Assembly: GCA_027596075.1 (NCBI GenBank)
Contig: JADGJC010000260.1
Coordinates: 1 to 58,360 of the forward strand
Length of the DNA stretch: 58,360 bases
Reading direction: 5' to 3'
Source of the DNA: Rhizophlyctis rosea
Taxonomy: Eukaryota; Chytridiomycota; Chytridiomycetes; Rhizophlyctidales; Rhizophlyctidaceae
The notes beneath the pieces were generated by a model. The model searched no databases. It was given only the letters and a program-made list of their open reading frames with translations, and had not been told where the DNA came from. Of the stretch, positions 1 through 11,439 are shown in pieces (position 1 is the stretch's first letter; every line of letters begins with the position of its first letter). Position numbers and translations under genes: made by a program.

Positions 1-287
1 CATTTGCAAACAATTGTTTTGGGGTGGGGCAAGAATGCCTAAATGGGGGGAAAATCTTTGTTTGCGGCATTCAATGCAGGCTACACCCCCCCCCCCCCCC
101 CCCCAGCAAGAAGTCCAGAAGGAAGGCGCATTATGCCAATATGCTGAGAAGGTTCATTGCGCACGTCATTCAACTAAGAACTTAATCATATCCTAGGCTT
201 ATGCTGAGTCGTCTACCTTATGCCAACTCGTCTACCGTCTTAAATCCCGCCCCAACCGCCAAACACCACATCCCAACCTCCTCGCCC
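1..287. other. window edge, no gene seen
   Basis: No convincing coding region. It contains a run of 19 C at 86-104, which is low-complexity and may be unreliable in length. The rest shows no recognisable repeat or RNA. Confidence 0.4.
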
Positions 288-1570
288 CTAATCCATCCAC
301 CGCCAATAATGCCGAAGCGTCCCTCCCGCCCCCGTCCTCGTCCCAGCATCATCCACAGGATACTCAATCACAGTAAAATAATAGCCTGATTCCCTCTCCT
401 TTCCATCCACCACACGTTTCCGGTGTCGGTACTTGCGGCAAGTTCTGCTTTTCGGGTCGTAAACAGTCAAATCATGCCCAAAAGTTATACGGTATTGCAA
501 AGTTCGGGAAGCATACTCTCCGGCCGCCATCCAGTCGCTCATCTCACACCCTCTGCGCTTCAGAAACGATGAGATGGTGTAAAGGTGGTTCAGGTATAGA
601 TCAAACACCCAACATTCGTCGCGGACGCCCAGGAAAATGTTAAGTCGAGTGACCGTGACGCTTTCTACGTAGAGTGTTTCTTCGAGACGGAACGACGCGA
701 TTTGCTTGAGACCGTCGATGCGGAGGAGGTTGAGATGGCCGGGGCGAGGATGTAGGGTAACGTCTGGATTCGGCACGATCGTAGCGATAACAGTTTCGTT
801 GATGTCGAAACATTTCCAATTTGATCGCAGCGGCTCGCGAGTTGCGGTTTCGATGAACTTCCCATCTAGCGAAATAATTCTAATGGCCACCTCCCGCCGA
901 TGATCAAAAATCGACTCCACCATATGATTCCCACAGATCCGCTGACCGCAATGCACCTCTGGTCGTTCACCGATGACAACACCCGTATCCCAATTCAATA
1001 TGTCTATGTAAGGTAGCAGCCCGTCGTCTGTGATCATATCAGAGCATCTAGTGATGAGATTGCTTCGCTTGAACCTGACGTCTCCGATGCTTTTGTGATG
1101 GACCGATGTCGCAGCTTCCGCGAGTACAACGTCCAGCTCCGGTACGTCGTTGTCTCCATACCACCCAACATGACCGTCCGGCCGCACCCCAAGCAAGGCA
1201 CCTTCGGAATCTACGTTATACCGGTGACCAAATCTCTACCGGCTTTCCGCGGAAGCACCTTCCCGGGTTCTAATTCCTCAATATACTCCCCCTCCAGGTA
1301 TGCCACTTCCTCCGCGGGCGTCCACGGCCGCCTCCACGCACACCACAAAACCGCCACATCCCGCCAAACTTCGTGCCCGTAGAGTACCGGCAAACACCCC
1401 TCCGGAAACGCCTCGACGAGTTTCTGCTTCCAGATCTGGTTCTGCCCGGCGCGGAGGAGTTGAAGCCATTGCTGACATACGCGCTCGCACTTGAATAGAT
1501 CGGCGACGGATAGGGACGGGTGCGCAAAGAGGGTTATGAGGATGTCGGGGAAGGTTTGGAGGGTTGCCAT
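288..1570 (-). CDS. F-box-like protein with an apparent frame break
   Basis: The first 119 codons (1570 down to 1211) start with an F-box-like helix pattern: a Phe-Pro-Asp-Ile start, then an ER-V-C-QQW segment typical of substrate-receptor subunits of SCF ubiquitin ligases. The reading then stops at a TAG, and a 302-codon open frame (1196 down to 288) continues directly in another frame with a WD/kelch-like, beta-rich tail ending in a YYFTVIEYP and HYWRW block. Joining the two needs either a one-base sequence or mutation event, or removal of a 29-base GT...AG segment (about 1212-1240), which would be an exceptionally short intron. The F-box assignment is moderate; the substrate-binding half is not recognised. 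The last ~40 residues reappear in diverged form at 2098-2442, so the locus has been partly duplicated. Could be a recent pseudogene. Confidence 0.55.
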
Positions 1571-2097
1571 TTGTTCGGGGGGACGGGTTGGGTGATGGAG
1601 TGAAAGTCGTGGACGAGGTTTAGGAAGGTTTTGATGTGCGTAAAGTAAGTTTGATAGCTGTTACGAGGTGGACGTGCTTGGTGTTGGCTGTTCAAGTGTG
1701 AGTTGATTTCGCGTGATAGGGAGGAAGATGGATCGTGTGAACAAAGTGCAGAGGGGAGGTGCAGGACTTGGTGAGACTGGCCACTCCGTCTGAACTCTGC
1801 CCTGCCCTGGTAAACAAATCCTACTTACAATATGTTATGCGCCACGCGTTGTCATTGATCATCGGGATCCACCCCATTTTCTTCCATTCCTCACTACTAT
1901 CAACTAAACAATGGAACAAAATAAAACAAATGCACTTCTGAGTAAGGGGAAACGTTGGACGAGTTCGTTTGGGGCTTAGTTGCATGTGCCTTTCCTTTCT
2001 AAATCTTCCATGCGTGTATGTTAGCGGACAGAAAACATCTGTTGCCTACAACCATTATTTCCCACCCCCGTTTATGCCAACCTATCACTACCGTCCT
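1571..2097. other. intergenic, no gene seen
   Basis: Lies upstream of the F-box gene and downstream of the duplicated tail. No long open frame, RNA gene or repeat was recognised. Confidence 0.35.
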
Positions 2098-2442
2098 CTA
2101 CTTCAGCCATCGCCAATAATGCTTAAGCTTTCCTCCCGCTCCCGTCCTCTTCCCCTCCCCATCAACAGGATACTCAATAACCGTGAAATAATAACCGCTC
2201 TTCAACACCATAATCATCCCATTGCCCTCCTTCTCCCTACGCCGCCGAGTTGCTTTCTCGTCAACACGCGTCGGCGCAAAGAAAGTATGACGCCTTCTCG
2301 TTTTCGGATCCAACACGACCATCTCGTTATCAGCCCCCTCCGCAGTAGGGGGCAAGCTGCACACCGACGCTGGCGGCGGGCCTAGCGACTCGAGCCACTT
2401 GATGACCAACAAGCGGAATACCAGCAGAGATGTTCCTCCCAA
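2098..2442 (-). pseudogene. diverged partial copy of the F-box protein C-terminus
   Basis: This 114-codon frame ends with SGYYFTVIEYPVDGEGKRTG followed by GAGG and HYWRWLK. That is nearly identical at the protein level to the last ~35 residues of the F-box gene at 288-1570, and both copies keep a Leu/Tyr-Asp-Pro-Lys followed by a basic stretch upstream. No F-box or upstream half is present, and the copy runs head-on into the 3' end of the unrelated frame at 2330-3525. The simplest reading is a truncated tandem duplicate. It could instead be the last exon of the neighbouring gene, captured by exon shuffling. The good protein-level conservation with synonymous DNA changes suggests it was under selection for some time. 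Confidence 0.5.
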
Positions 2443-3525
2443 CCTGGGCTGTCACCGATGCATTGACAAGCCCGTTTTCACTCCACTCCTTGCTCACTCG
2501 ACTGGAATCCTCCCCAACTTCAAGAGGATGCCTTCTTTCACCCGTACCCTTCCCCTCCGCCTTCCTCTTCTGGCCTCGCTTGATCTGTGTCGGCTCGTTC
2601 TTCTCCCATGTTTCAACTCTCTCCGGACCCCTCATGATGCGCGTGCACTCCAACGTACCCATCACCGCCGCCCGATAACTTTGCCAACTGATCTCATCCG
2701 TCCCTTTGAACAAGATCATCTTCCACTTCTGCTGTGCTCTCGAGTACATAAACACCGTGAACACCGGCTCATCAATGACCGTTAACGTCTTACAATTCTC
2801 CCTTTCCCAACTACCATCCTCCACTCGCTTCGGCTGCTGGCTGCGATCCGGCAAGTCCTCCCAACAAGAGCCCCCAATGAAGACGTACTTCATCTTCGTC
2901 AATACCTCCTCCTGCCATGCGGTGAGGATTTCCCAATCCCATCGCAGAACCATACACTGTTGTTCCCGCGTGAGCTTGTCCTGGTCACAAATCTTATGCG
3001 TCAGCTTCCTGGCACGGTCATCGTAAGGCTCCATGCTTCCGTTCCGTTTTTCGACTTTCAGGACGTTGTCCACCATCTTTGCAAGCACCTGGGCAGGGAA
3101 GGGGGTAGGATTATCGATGCCTTCCCACCGGGACCAATCACTTTCCAAGTTCTGGCGTGGTTTGCAAGAAGATGGCTTAAGTTTCTTTGCTTTGACACTC
3201 CTCCGTACAGTTTCATGCTCTGTAGCTTCGATGTCGGGGTCATAGACTTCGCCAGCATCTTCAAAATCGGAGTTCCCCTGGGCACTTTGGATGTAGGTGT
3301 ATGGTGGGATACTGCGGTCATCTATGAAAAAACAGAAAAGGTCAAGGCATGACATGCTGGTGGCAAGCACACAACGGAGATAGGGAACTGAAAATACTTA
3401 CAGCGCCGCCGGCTTTTCACTCTGTTTCCTATGCTTCCCTCCTGCCCATCATGTCCACTTTGCGATGAGCTACCCTCCTGTGTTGGCACATTGCTGCTCC
3501 TATTAGAGGCGTCCGTGACTTGCAA
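2330..3525 (-). CDS. unrecognised protein, two exons
   Basis: Exon 1 (3525 to 3402) opens with an ATG and a Ser-rich stretch. A standard intron follows (GTAAGT at 3401, ending CATAG at 3322, 80 bases), then a long exon 2. The spliced protein (about 375 residues) has an acidic patch, a basic KAKKLKP nuclear-type signal, then a Trp-rich central region (RWDWEILTAWQEE; SCWEDLPD; DEISWQSY) and a basic tail (RGQKRKAEGKG). No family is recognised; the Trp-rich layout resembles fungal transposon-associated or DNA-binding proteins only in a general way. The end is uncertain because the frame overlaps the duplicated F-box tail, so the true stop may lie in that other frame. Confidence 0.4.
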
Positions 3526-3684
3526 GATGTAAATGAAAGTTTGGCGTCAATAAGGAATTCCAATAGAGTTGTGTCACAGCCCATATGCATGGATTTTTGA
3601 ATGCATCCCTCTTAGTGAGATATCTTCAGTACCCGTCGTGCTGATATCCCCATGACCCGAGGCTATGAATTCCTGTCCTGGTTC

Positions 3685-4578
3685 TCATTCAACTAAGGCG
3701 ATGGCTGCATTCACCATTCTCAGGTACATTGGATTCTTGCGCAGATGAATCAAGCGCTCCATCAACAGTTCGTTGCCTTTTGGCTCCGTGTGTGCTTGAA
3801 TCTGACGTTGTACGCGGGTCGTGGTCGCCGTCACCCATAGCATCCCTACTTCGCTTGCCTGGTAGTTCTGTTGCATTGTGAGGCCACTCCGGGGCATTGG
3901 AACATGGCGGTGAGGAAGGAAGGGACTCGTCATTGTGCGATGCTGAATCAGCGGGAGACGAGGGGGTTGAATCTTCCGGCCATGACAAAGAATATACATT
4001 TCGCCGTTTGACGCCGTCGTTGTCTTTGAAGTACTTCTCAAGATTTTGAAGCATCCAAGGTTTATTGTTGACGGTTGCTACATTCGACTGAATGATCTGG
4101 TATAATTTACTGCTTGTGTATGAGCAATCTGGCAAAGTTGGACTGGAAGAACCCGGCATTGGTTGGCTTACATAGCATTGCTCACAGTCAAATCTTCAAT
4201 GCGCGTGCAGCTCAACGTATTGTTCCAATCCCATGGCAGCTTCTCAACAAGTTTGTTGGCGAGAGCCATGACGCGCCCCTTCTTCCTGTCTTGATTGGGT
4301 AACCACTCCTCCACTCTGGAGTTCAGGCGCAAAAGCTCAAGTTCGTCTGGACGATCCTTGTAGAACAGGCGTATCATCGCGACAAATGCAGTGATGACAC
4401 TTTCTGAATTCGCTTTGATAAGAACCTTGAGTTCAAGGTGGAACACTGTGCAAGCTTCTTCAACCGGGGACATGAGTTCTAGGCTATGTGACTTATGTGG
4501 GGGAAAATGACTGTGAGAGGCGAATGGTGCAACAGCATCGAAGGAACCAACGCCATGACAGCAACTTGACGTCTGCAA
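3685..4578 (-). CDS. unrecognised protein, at least two exons
   Basis: The upstream exon (from about 4578) encodes a helical segment (acidic/Leu-rich, with a DRPDELELLRLNS stretch). The downstream exon (from about 4146, ending at 3689) encodes a short helical part, a Ser/Pro-rich acidic linker, and a basic KRSRDAMGDGDHD ... GAKRQR tail that looks like a nuclear localisation signal. The intron is not settled. One option is a 29-base GTAAGC...TTCCAG segment; another is a ~75-base intron with a weaker donor. More coding-like sequence in the same direction (SEIANRGNEWSRLDNATRAL near 4950) suggests further 5' exons up to about 5220, but in-frame stops there could not be removed with ordinary introns. 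No family recognised. Confidence 0.35.
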
Positions 4579-4746
4579 ACCTGGACAAACAGTATTACGT
4601 AGGCAGACTGCAGACTTTTCAATGAATTCCCATTCGAGATTAATTCAACGATGTTGCACAAACGGTCTCCCGCCTCCAGCAGAAATCCAGATCGGGTCTC
4701 ATGTCTCGTTCACCGTTTCGAAGCAGTTTTGTATTGTCTCAGAGAG

Positions 4747-5260
4747 TCAGGACATCCACGATTTCGTCACCATATGTTTGATTCTTTTCAATCTTCTACT
4801 CCAAATGAACAATAGTCTTGTCGAGGCAATATCGTGGCACCGAGGGAGATATCGTTCTATTCCTTCTACCAAACTATCGCACACAAACGCCATTTCCTTC
4901 GGCTCTCCAATTCTCCAGCGCCCTCGTTGCGTTGTCGAGTCTCGACCATTCGTTGCCTCTATTTGCAATCTCCGATGCGGCCCTCCTATCTTGTATCCTG
5001 TCCAGTTACCGGTGGCCAATTTCTTGATACGTAGGTGGCCATTTCCACAATCCCAGCGACTGCTCCTGCGGCTCACTGCGCACAGCATTCAATCGGTGCG
5101 CCAGATCAGAGATGTGGCTATGCACCCTAGCCGATTTATCCTTGACAGTTTTTGTAGTCCCAGCTATTAAGCCTATTTTGAGATATTTGGGATAATCAAC
5201 TGCACGTGACATTAATACCAAAGGTGAGGATGTAAACAAAGAACCGGACTCAAACCGCAC
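4747..5260 (-). other. possible 5' exons of the 3685-4578 gene, interrupted
   Basis: A continuous frame reads SARVHSHISDLAHRLNAV, then after a TAA continues with an amphipathic helix (SEIANRGNEWSRLDNATRAL). The stop can be removed only by a 33-base GTATCA...GGACAG segment. A second interruption follows at about 4865. Either these are very short introns or the gene is decaying. Confidence 0.25.
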
Positions 5261-5339
5261 TGTCTCGTCCCACTGTCATAACACAGGCCCACACAACTCG
5301 GTTCCTTTGCAACCGAAACGTTCCTCATTCCTCTGTCCT

Positions 5340-6060
5340 CAACCCCACAGCTTTCACAGCTTTCACCTACCGCGGCACAGGCCACTCCGCCGGCACTGCC
5401 GCAGTCCTCATCGCTTCCGACAAAATGTCCTCCTCCATCAACTTCGACCAATACACCGTCACCCTCTCACCGACCCAAACCCGCGACCGCGAAAATTGCT
5501 AACTCAGCTTCGAGCTCCTCTTTCTTCAAGTCTAATTATACTCCCTCGGCACCGTCAACTACCGCGGCTCAGCCTTCCTCGACAACAAAGTCAACGGCGC
5601 CCTGGTCGCCAACTAGTTTTTCGCGGGCATGGCCGACGGAGGCGACAAAGACGACAAATTTCGATGGGCCGTATGCGGAGAACAACTATGTTGTGACTCA
5701 TAGCATAAAGGTCAGTAGCTCCAACCCTCAACCGGTGGCAGCCTAAGCTTTAACGCAACGAACTCTTCCATTCAGCATGGATATATGACCACATATAACG
5801 GCATGCCGGTTCCTCTAGTTCCATCTTTCCATTTGCCCTGTAAGAACTACGCGTCCAACCTTCTATTTTGACTACACGACTAACTCAAGCTCGATAGAGG
5901 GCCATTGCACGCTTGCAATAGATAAGATTACCAGACGCAGTAGCGTTGTGTCGATTGACCATTGTGAGTTTATCATTTTGTTTACATCACTCCATTGGAT
6001 CCTGTGCGGAGGTGCATAATCTAATACGTATGTTTTGCGATTAACAGGAAGGAAGATCCA
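5340..6060 (+). pseudogene. DUF4360-type secreted protein, inactivated
   Basis: The plus strand reads FTYRGTGHSAGTAAVLIASD, then a FDQYTVTLSP strand, an REN-Cys-stop-LSFEL segment, YSLGTVNYRGSAFLDNKVNG and an FFAGM block. The order 'FTY-G-G..., F-D-Y, R-NC, YS...VDYRG...LD..V' is that of the DUF4360 family, small secreted proteins common in fungi. There are three in-frame stops: a TAA after REN-Cys, a TAA before LYS, and a TAG before FFAGM. A frameshift follows near 5655, after which a matching FDGPYAENNYVVTHSIK segment continues. Ordinary introns (GTCAGT to TTCAG near 5710-5775; GTGAGT to TTAACAG near 5965-6047) can still be seen. The 5' end with its signal peptide is missing or unrecognised. 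Family call from the pattern of conserved residues. Confidence 0.55.
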
Positions 6061-6640
6061 GACCATTAGAGTCACCTTGCGGTGCCGTCGTCGAGAAAAA
6101 GCACCACCGCTGCACGATAACCAATTGCTTGGCCGATTGATATAACCGTTACGCCGCACGTTATGTTGAGATTCCTATACCCGACATCCGATATCCGTTG
6201 TTTGTCGGATCAGTAGAATACGAGGGAAGGACGATGGACAATGCTCGGAGCTTTGAATTTAATGGATTGAGTTGACCGATGTAATGATTATGAGACAATG
6301 AAATTGATTGAATCATAACTTTCAATGGGTTTGATCATAATTGGGTAATTTTCGGAGACGTCGCCTTATGTTGATGACTGGAATAACATCGCGGTCCGGC
6401 CTTGTTCGCACCTTGGTTGGCGAACGTTGTTGCCAGTAGCCAGGTGTAGATGCAACCAACCTTCCCCCCACGCTCAAAAAGGAATCTCACGCTATGGGAC
6501 TTTCAATTGGAAGATTATGGCACTGCAGATGACAATTTCATTTAACGCGAGTTTATCTCGCTGAGCTAGAAACAAACAAGCTATCTTGTACCCATCACCT
6601 CTTGCAACATCACCAAACTAATCGAGTCACAACCCACTAC
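6061..6640. other. intergenic, no gene seen
   Basis: No coding, RNA or repeat signal recognised between the decayed DUF4360 gene and the stop of the minus-strand RRM/PHD gene. Confidence 0.35.
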
Positions 6641-9600
6641 CTACAACACATCGTCACCCTTCTCGGAACCCTCGGAAGCAGAATCCGGAACGACAATGTG
6701 TTCCCTGATTTCCTCCATAGTCGAATCAAACCCCGAAAACCGCGACACCGGCAACCCCGACGTAGCATCCCAATCACTCAAATTTCTCGCATCACCTTCC
6801 CCACCTTCCCTGACCGACGACAGCGCAGGGCTGACTTCTCCTTTTCGGGTATGAGTTCGGGTCAATGGGACTTCGGAAGATGAGCGGGAGCGGGAGCGGG
6901 AAGGGATAAAGATGGGTGAGCCCGGATCCTGCTGGTCGGCCGTTTCGCCGGGCATGCCGATACCCGTGATTTCGAGTGACGGGGTGGGGGACGGGATGGG
7001 GATGATGTCGTTTTGTCCTGCTACTGCGCATATTAGCGGGGACGTTAATGCGATTTTGCATGTGGGCGTGATTCCTCTCACCATCAACATTAGCCTCCTC
7101 TCTTGCTCTGATCCAGACGCATTCCAATATTGCTTTGACCCCCTCCAATTGGGGTGCAAAGTCAGGCATCTCCCTCTTTAGAGAAGATGAGTAAAGGGCA
7201 TACCGCAACCCACATGCAGTGAACCTAACCTGATTGTAATGCGCCTTCGCGGCAATCCGATCAATCAAATTTTCCAAATCCAATAACTCCGATTTGAGGG
7301 CAGCCTCGGCGACTGCAAGGTTAGATCCATTCACCTGCAATTGTGGATGATGCCATCAATAAGTGACCATATTCGCCATGCACTTCGAGTTCAGAGAAAG
7401 CATACCCTCAAGCCGCGAATTTCACAGTACAACTCCAAAAACAATCGCTTGGTTTCCAGGTAATATCTGGTATTCCGTACCGTGCCCTCCCCTCCTTCCG
7501 ACCTCACGTCCCCATCTGCCTCATCCCTAATCTCCCAGCCGCCCTTGAGTTCCATCACGATGGTAATAAGGTCTTTCTTAACTGCGGAGATGATACCATC
7601 GGAAGCATGATCGAAAACGACATCAAATTGTCCTTCGTCGAGATCAACAAGATCGAAGATGACCGGCCTTTTAGCACCGTATGCTCGTTGAATCGCGACA
7701 AGGTGCTGGGATTTGGATCCGACGACAAGGTTGCGAAGTCTCTCGGATACCGTGATGGTGCGTTTGCTCATCTGTCTTCATCATGAGATTGAAGAAAGAT
7801 TCGCCGACCCTTGCAGGCACTCACCGCAGCCGTATCCAAACTCTCCATACTCGCCCAAAAGTCTGGTACATCACGCGCCTGTCCGCTGAATTTGACCGTA
7901 ATGAGTTCTGTTGGTCGACGGTCCTCGGCACCAGAGTCGCTGAGGACGAATTTTACCGACGGGTATGCAGTGGTAAGGTTTTCTATCTCGGGTTCCCTCC
8001 CGCCAAAAATGTCGCGGATAGCACAACGACGAATTTGGAACGTGTGGTCGACCTTGGTTTGGTAAATCTAATTGCGACAGATGATAAGTCGCCTGATCAC
8101 TCAGCAAGTAATCAGACATGAACTGACTTCTTCCGTCAAAGACTTCTGAACAATCCCTATTGCCTCATCTGCCTTTCTTTTCTCTCCACTGATCTTGAAG
8201 TAGGCATTCTCCCTGATTTGCGACACAGGATCACTGTGCTCTTTCGAATCCATTTCCGGCTCTTCAACATCCAGTGCAAAAAAGGCACATATGATACCCA
8301 TTTGCGAAATCTCCTTGGACAGCTCCTTCGCCAAATGCAACGCCTTGCGCAAGGTCGACAAGCTGGTCGCCGTATCCAGAAAATCCAAAATCTGCCGGGC
8401 GTTATCCGACAGAAGAGCGAAGAAAGGAATGTCAACGAAGTGTGATTCCGGATCGCCATTGCCGATTTGAGAGTTTCCGAACGTGGTTGGAGGTGATGCT
8501 TCCACAGAAGGACTGTGATCGACGAATAGGTGCTCGTCGAATTTGCTTTCAAATGGTACTGGTGTGAGGCGCATTGACGGGAGCGGGCGTACAGGCCCCG
8601 TAACACTAGAGTGAGGGGACGGTGATGCCTTGGGAGTCGGCGTAGAGTCTGGGATTCTGTACTGTTGCCGACGAAACCCTGGTGTCCTCATTGGTGGAGA
8701 CGGTGAATCTGTCGGTGATGAACTCAAGATCCGCAATGTCCGCCGACCAGACAGCGGCGCGTGTATTTGAGGGCTTGGAGACGTAGACGAAGATGTGGCC
8801 TGAGCCGGGGATTCAAACTTTTCAAAGATGAGAAAGGAAGGGAAGAAATCATTATGTAGGTTAATATGCATTTTTCGACTTCAACGGTAGCAATCCCGCT
8901 TCGAAACCGGATGGGGCAACCGCCTGCATAGTATCTATTACTATAGTATGGTGCGCGAACATTCTTACCCTTTCAGTCCGGCCATCCGCACTCTCACTCT
9001 CACTCGTCTCGATCTGCTCTTCACCTTTCCCCTCTTGTAAGGTCTTTCGAAGTCGTTCCTGCCAAAACGGGTTGGGCCTAAGTCTTCACTACGTTCGATG
9101 CATCAAGATGCACAGGATCTTTACCTGCAAATCCATACGGCGCGTGATCCTCTGGTTTACAAACCGCTTAATTGGGCCTATTGGAAAGTCATTGAGCATT
9201 ATGATTGTATAAGGCGGAAAAGATAGGGGTTCATCAACCGCCCAGTGATGTGGAATACATACTCGTGCACAAAAGGCATCTCCAAAATGACCGTGTCGCT
9301 TTTCCCTGCTCGTTGTCCTTGAAGCCTGCACACTGGTTGTGTGCCCATTGCTTTTTGCATTGTGAGCATCTGAACAAGCGAGATGAGCACATCAAATGCT
9401 TGAGTGAGTCAAACAAAATTGGCTTACTCGACGCCAAATTCTGACTCGACAGCCTCCCAGTTCTTCCCACATCCTACACAAATAGTACCCCGCTCGTCAG
9501 ATTTAGCGGCTCGATGAATGATTTTTTGCAGTCAAAGAACACCCAAAGTTAATATATGGTCGCGCAATGTATCCGATCGCTCAATAACGTCCACATGGTA

Positions 9601-10703
9601 TGCGCAATGGTAACAGCATGTAGCATCAAACGGGGGATCAAAATTGAACGGACATTGCAATATCTCTGATGCAGGCTACGCTCCAATCAGCAAAGATACT
9701 GTAAAACTCCTACCTTTTTCAGCGGCTTGGCAGTTACATCAGATTTCACCGACTCGTCTCTCGTCGCCTGTTCCTGTATCGCTAATGACGTCGCCTTCTT
9801 CGTTGGAGGAGCTAGCAGGCGAGGACAAAGGCAACAAGGATGAGGATGGGGTTGGCGGAGAAGACAGTACGAGGGTGTTGCGTTCGGAATCATGCTGGCC
9901 GCCCGGAGCGATTTGAGTCTCTTTGTTGGGTGTTTCTACTGTCAACAAGAACTCTTCGGTAGCAGCAACCATTCTGCGCACGTCCTGTCCGGTTATGTTG
10001 CTCCCCTGGAACACATAATCAGCCACAAAGTCCCAAAGCATATCTTTCGTCACTCCCGGCGGCAACTCCGCAACCGACAGGCGTTGGATATATGATCCAA
10101 TATTGAGCAATAGGCAGCTGCAATTGAACTCGTCGACCTGGTCAACCGGAAGCGCACGAGCTATGCGAAGGTTGATAAGGCTTCCACCCTCTCGATTAAT
10201 GATGCGAAAGCACGTCTCATAATGAGTCGCAGTACCGATTGCGGGTTTTCCTGGTTCGGTGAACGACAAAGAGGAGGTGCGTGGCGCCGTTTGTGCAATT
10301 GTTTTTGCTTTGGATTTTGTTGATGATGCCAAGGTTGCTTTTGTTGCAGCAGTGGAGGATGTGCCGCGGTCTTCTGGTAAGTCTTCTACCAGTGCGACGC
10401 CTGGAAGAGAAAATAATCAGACTATGAAAAACCCCGTCGCTTTCCGTCAGAATGCAAGAACATACGTATTTTTCCGGCTTTCGAAACTCTGGAACTGGAG
10501 CCTGCGGTCCCAAATTCAAGTCCGTTAAGGCTATCGACTGCCCTTTGAGCATCTTGCGCACGGTCATAATGCGCCGTCGCATGGGTCTGATAAGCACTGG
10601 TCGGCCACTCAAACTGCACGGGTCCGATCGAGGAGAAAGCTCTTTCTACTTCCTCATGTGGGGTCTCTGCTGGTATATTCTTGATCGAAACGGTATGGAC
10701 CAT
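6641..10703 (-). CDS. RRM-like and PHD-finger protein, 13 exons
   Basis: Exons inferred from splice signals: 10703-10466, 10400-9871, 9773-9714, 9492-9428, 9369-9263, 9178-9126, 9058-8969, 8817-8128, 8067-7825, 7771-7406, 7334-7230, 7175-7082 and 7017-6641. They sum to 3018 bases, or 1005 residues. The first ~80 residues look like an RNA recognition motif (VHTVSIKNIPAETPHEEVER, later an aromatic/Ala strand and SLNGLEF). Exons 4-5 spell a PHD finger: C-x2-C (CVGC), C-x2-C (CSQC), KKQWAH with the His ligand, NQC, and FWRCLLC. PHD fingers read histone tails, usually H3K4 methylation. The middle is Ser/Pro-rich, followed by two globular stretches I do not recognise, and the tail is acidic/Ser-rich. 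Probable nuclear protein linking chromatin and RNA; that role is inference. The weakest joins are the 97-base intron at 9774-9870 and the 221-base intron at 9493-9713. Confidence 0.65.
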
Positions 10704-11194
10704 GGCGCCCGTATGCCTGGGTGAACAATACGATGCTTATTGATAGACTGCGAAAGGAGAGAAGAAGAGTTTGTGGATGGGAACAGGGTTTAAAAATTGA
10801 AGGAGACGGAGCTGTGTGGATGGTGGGAAAAAGTGCAAGCCAGCTGACATTGGGAGCGATGATGCACACATTGGTGGTGTGTAGATTCCCAGGCCAACTG
10901 CGCCAGGGACCTCTCGATGAAATGAATCCAGGCCACACTGCGCCAAGAGCACCACGTCATGATGGAACATTGAAGGATTGGTCATTCAAACAGGGCGCGG
11001 CATGGCGCATATATTATATAAACTCAAATATATGTTAAACACAAAGTCCATCAAACACTTCAATCCAACTGCAACGCCTCTACGTCTTGACACTACGCAA
11101 GATCAGCAAAGTCCTTTGTGCCCTTCAATCCGGTTCTTCGCGGGTGTTGTATGATGTGATATGTGGGAGGGAGGGGTAGAAAAGAGCGGCTACT
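10704..11194. other. intergenic, upstream of the RRM/PHD gene
   Basis: Presumed promoter region of the minus-strand gene. No RNA gene or repeat was recognised. A TATATTATATAA-like AT stretch lies at about 11008-11021. Confidence 0.3.
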
Positions 11195-11316
11195 TTCAGC
11201 CAATATAGCCATTGCCCCTGGGTGTCGGGCAATAAAGCAACGGGTGTTTCAAAGAACTTGGTATGCCTCCACACCCGTGCTGTGTCTTGATGTTGTTATG
11301 TGAATAGTGATGTGTT
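11195..11316 (+). repeat. dispersed repeat, copy 1 (short)
   Basis: Shares with copy 2 (11440-12030) the block CGGCTACTTTCAGCCA..., then CCATTGCCCCTGGGTGTCGG and GCAATAAAGCAACG, followed by 'AAAGAACTTGGTATGCCTCC'. The core forms a perfect hairpin, ATTGCCC / GGGCAAT around a nine-base loop, immediately followed by AATAAA. The copy ends at a poly-G run next to the gap. Confidence 0.7.
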
Positions 11317-11427
11317 GGGGGGGGGGGGGGGGGGGGTTTGAAAAAAAAACTAAAAAATACAAAAAAAAAAAAAAAAAAATGAGTATAAAAAAAACCAAAA
11401 GTTAATAAACAAAAAAANNNNNNNNNN
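11317..11427. other. poly-G, poly-A and a 10-N gap
   Basis: Twenty G at 11317-11336, then A-rich sequence and N at 11418-11427. This looks like an assembly join rather than biology. The two flanking repeat copies may have been brought together by it. Confidence 0.8.
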
Positions 11428-11439
11428 CCCCCCCCAGAG

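Noticed and set aside
5340..5700. Reassignment of TAA/TAG to glutamine to explain the stops in the DUF4360 frame
   Set aside because: Clear housekeeping genes in the window end with TAA, TAG and TGA at the expected places.
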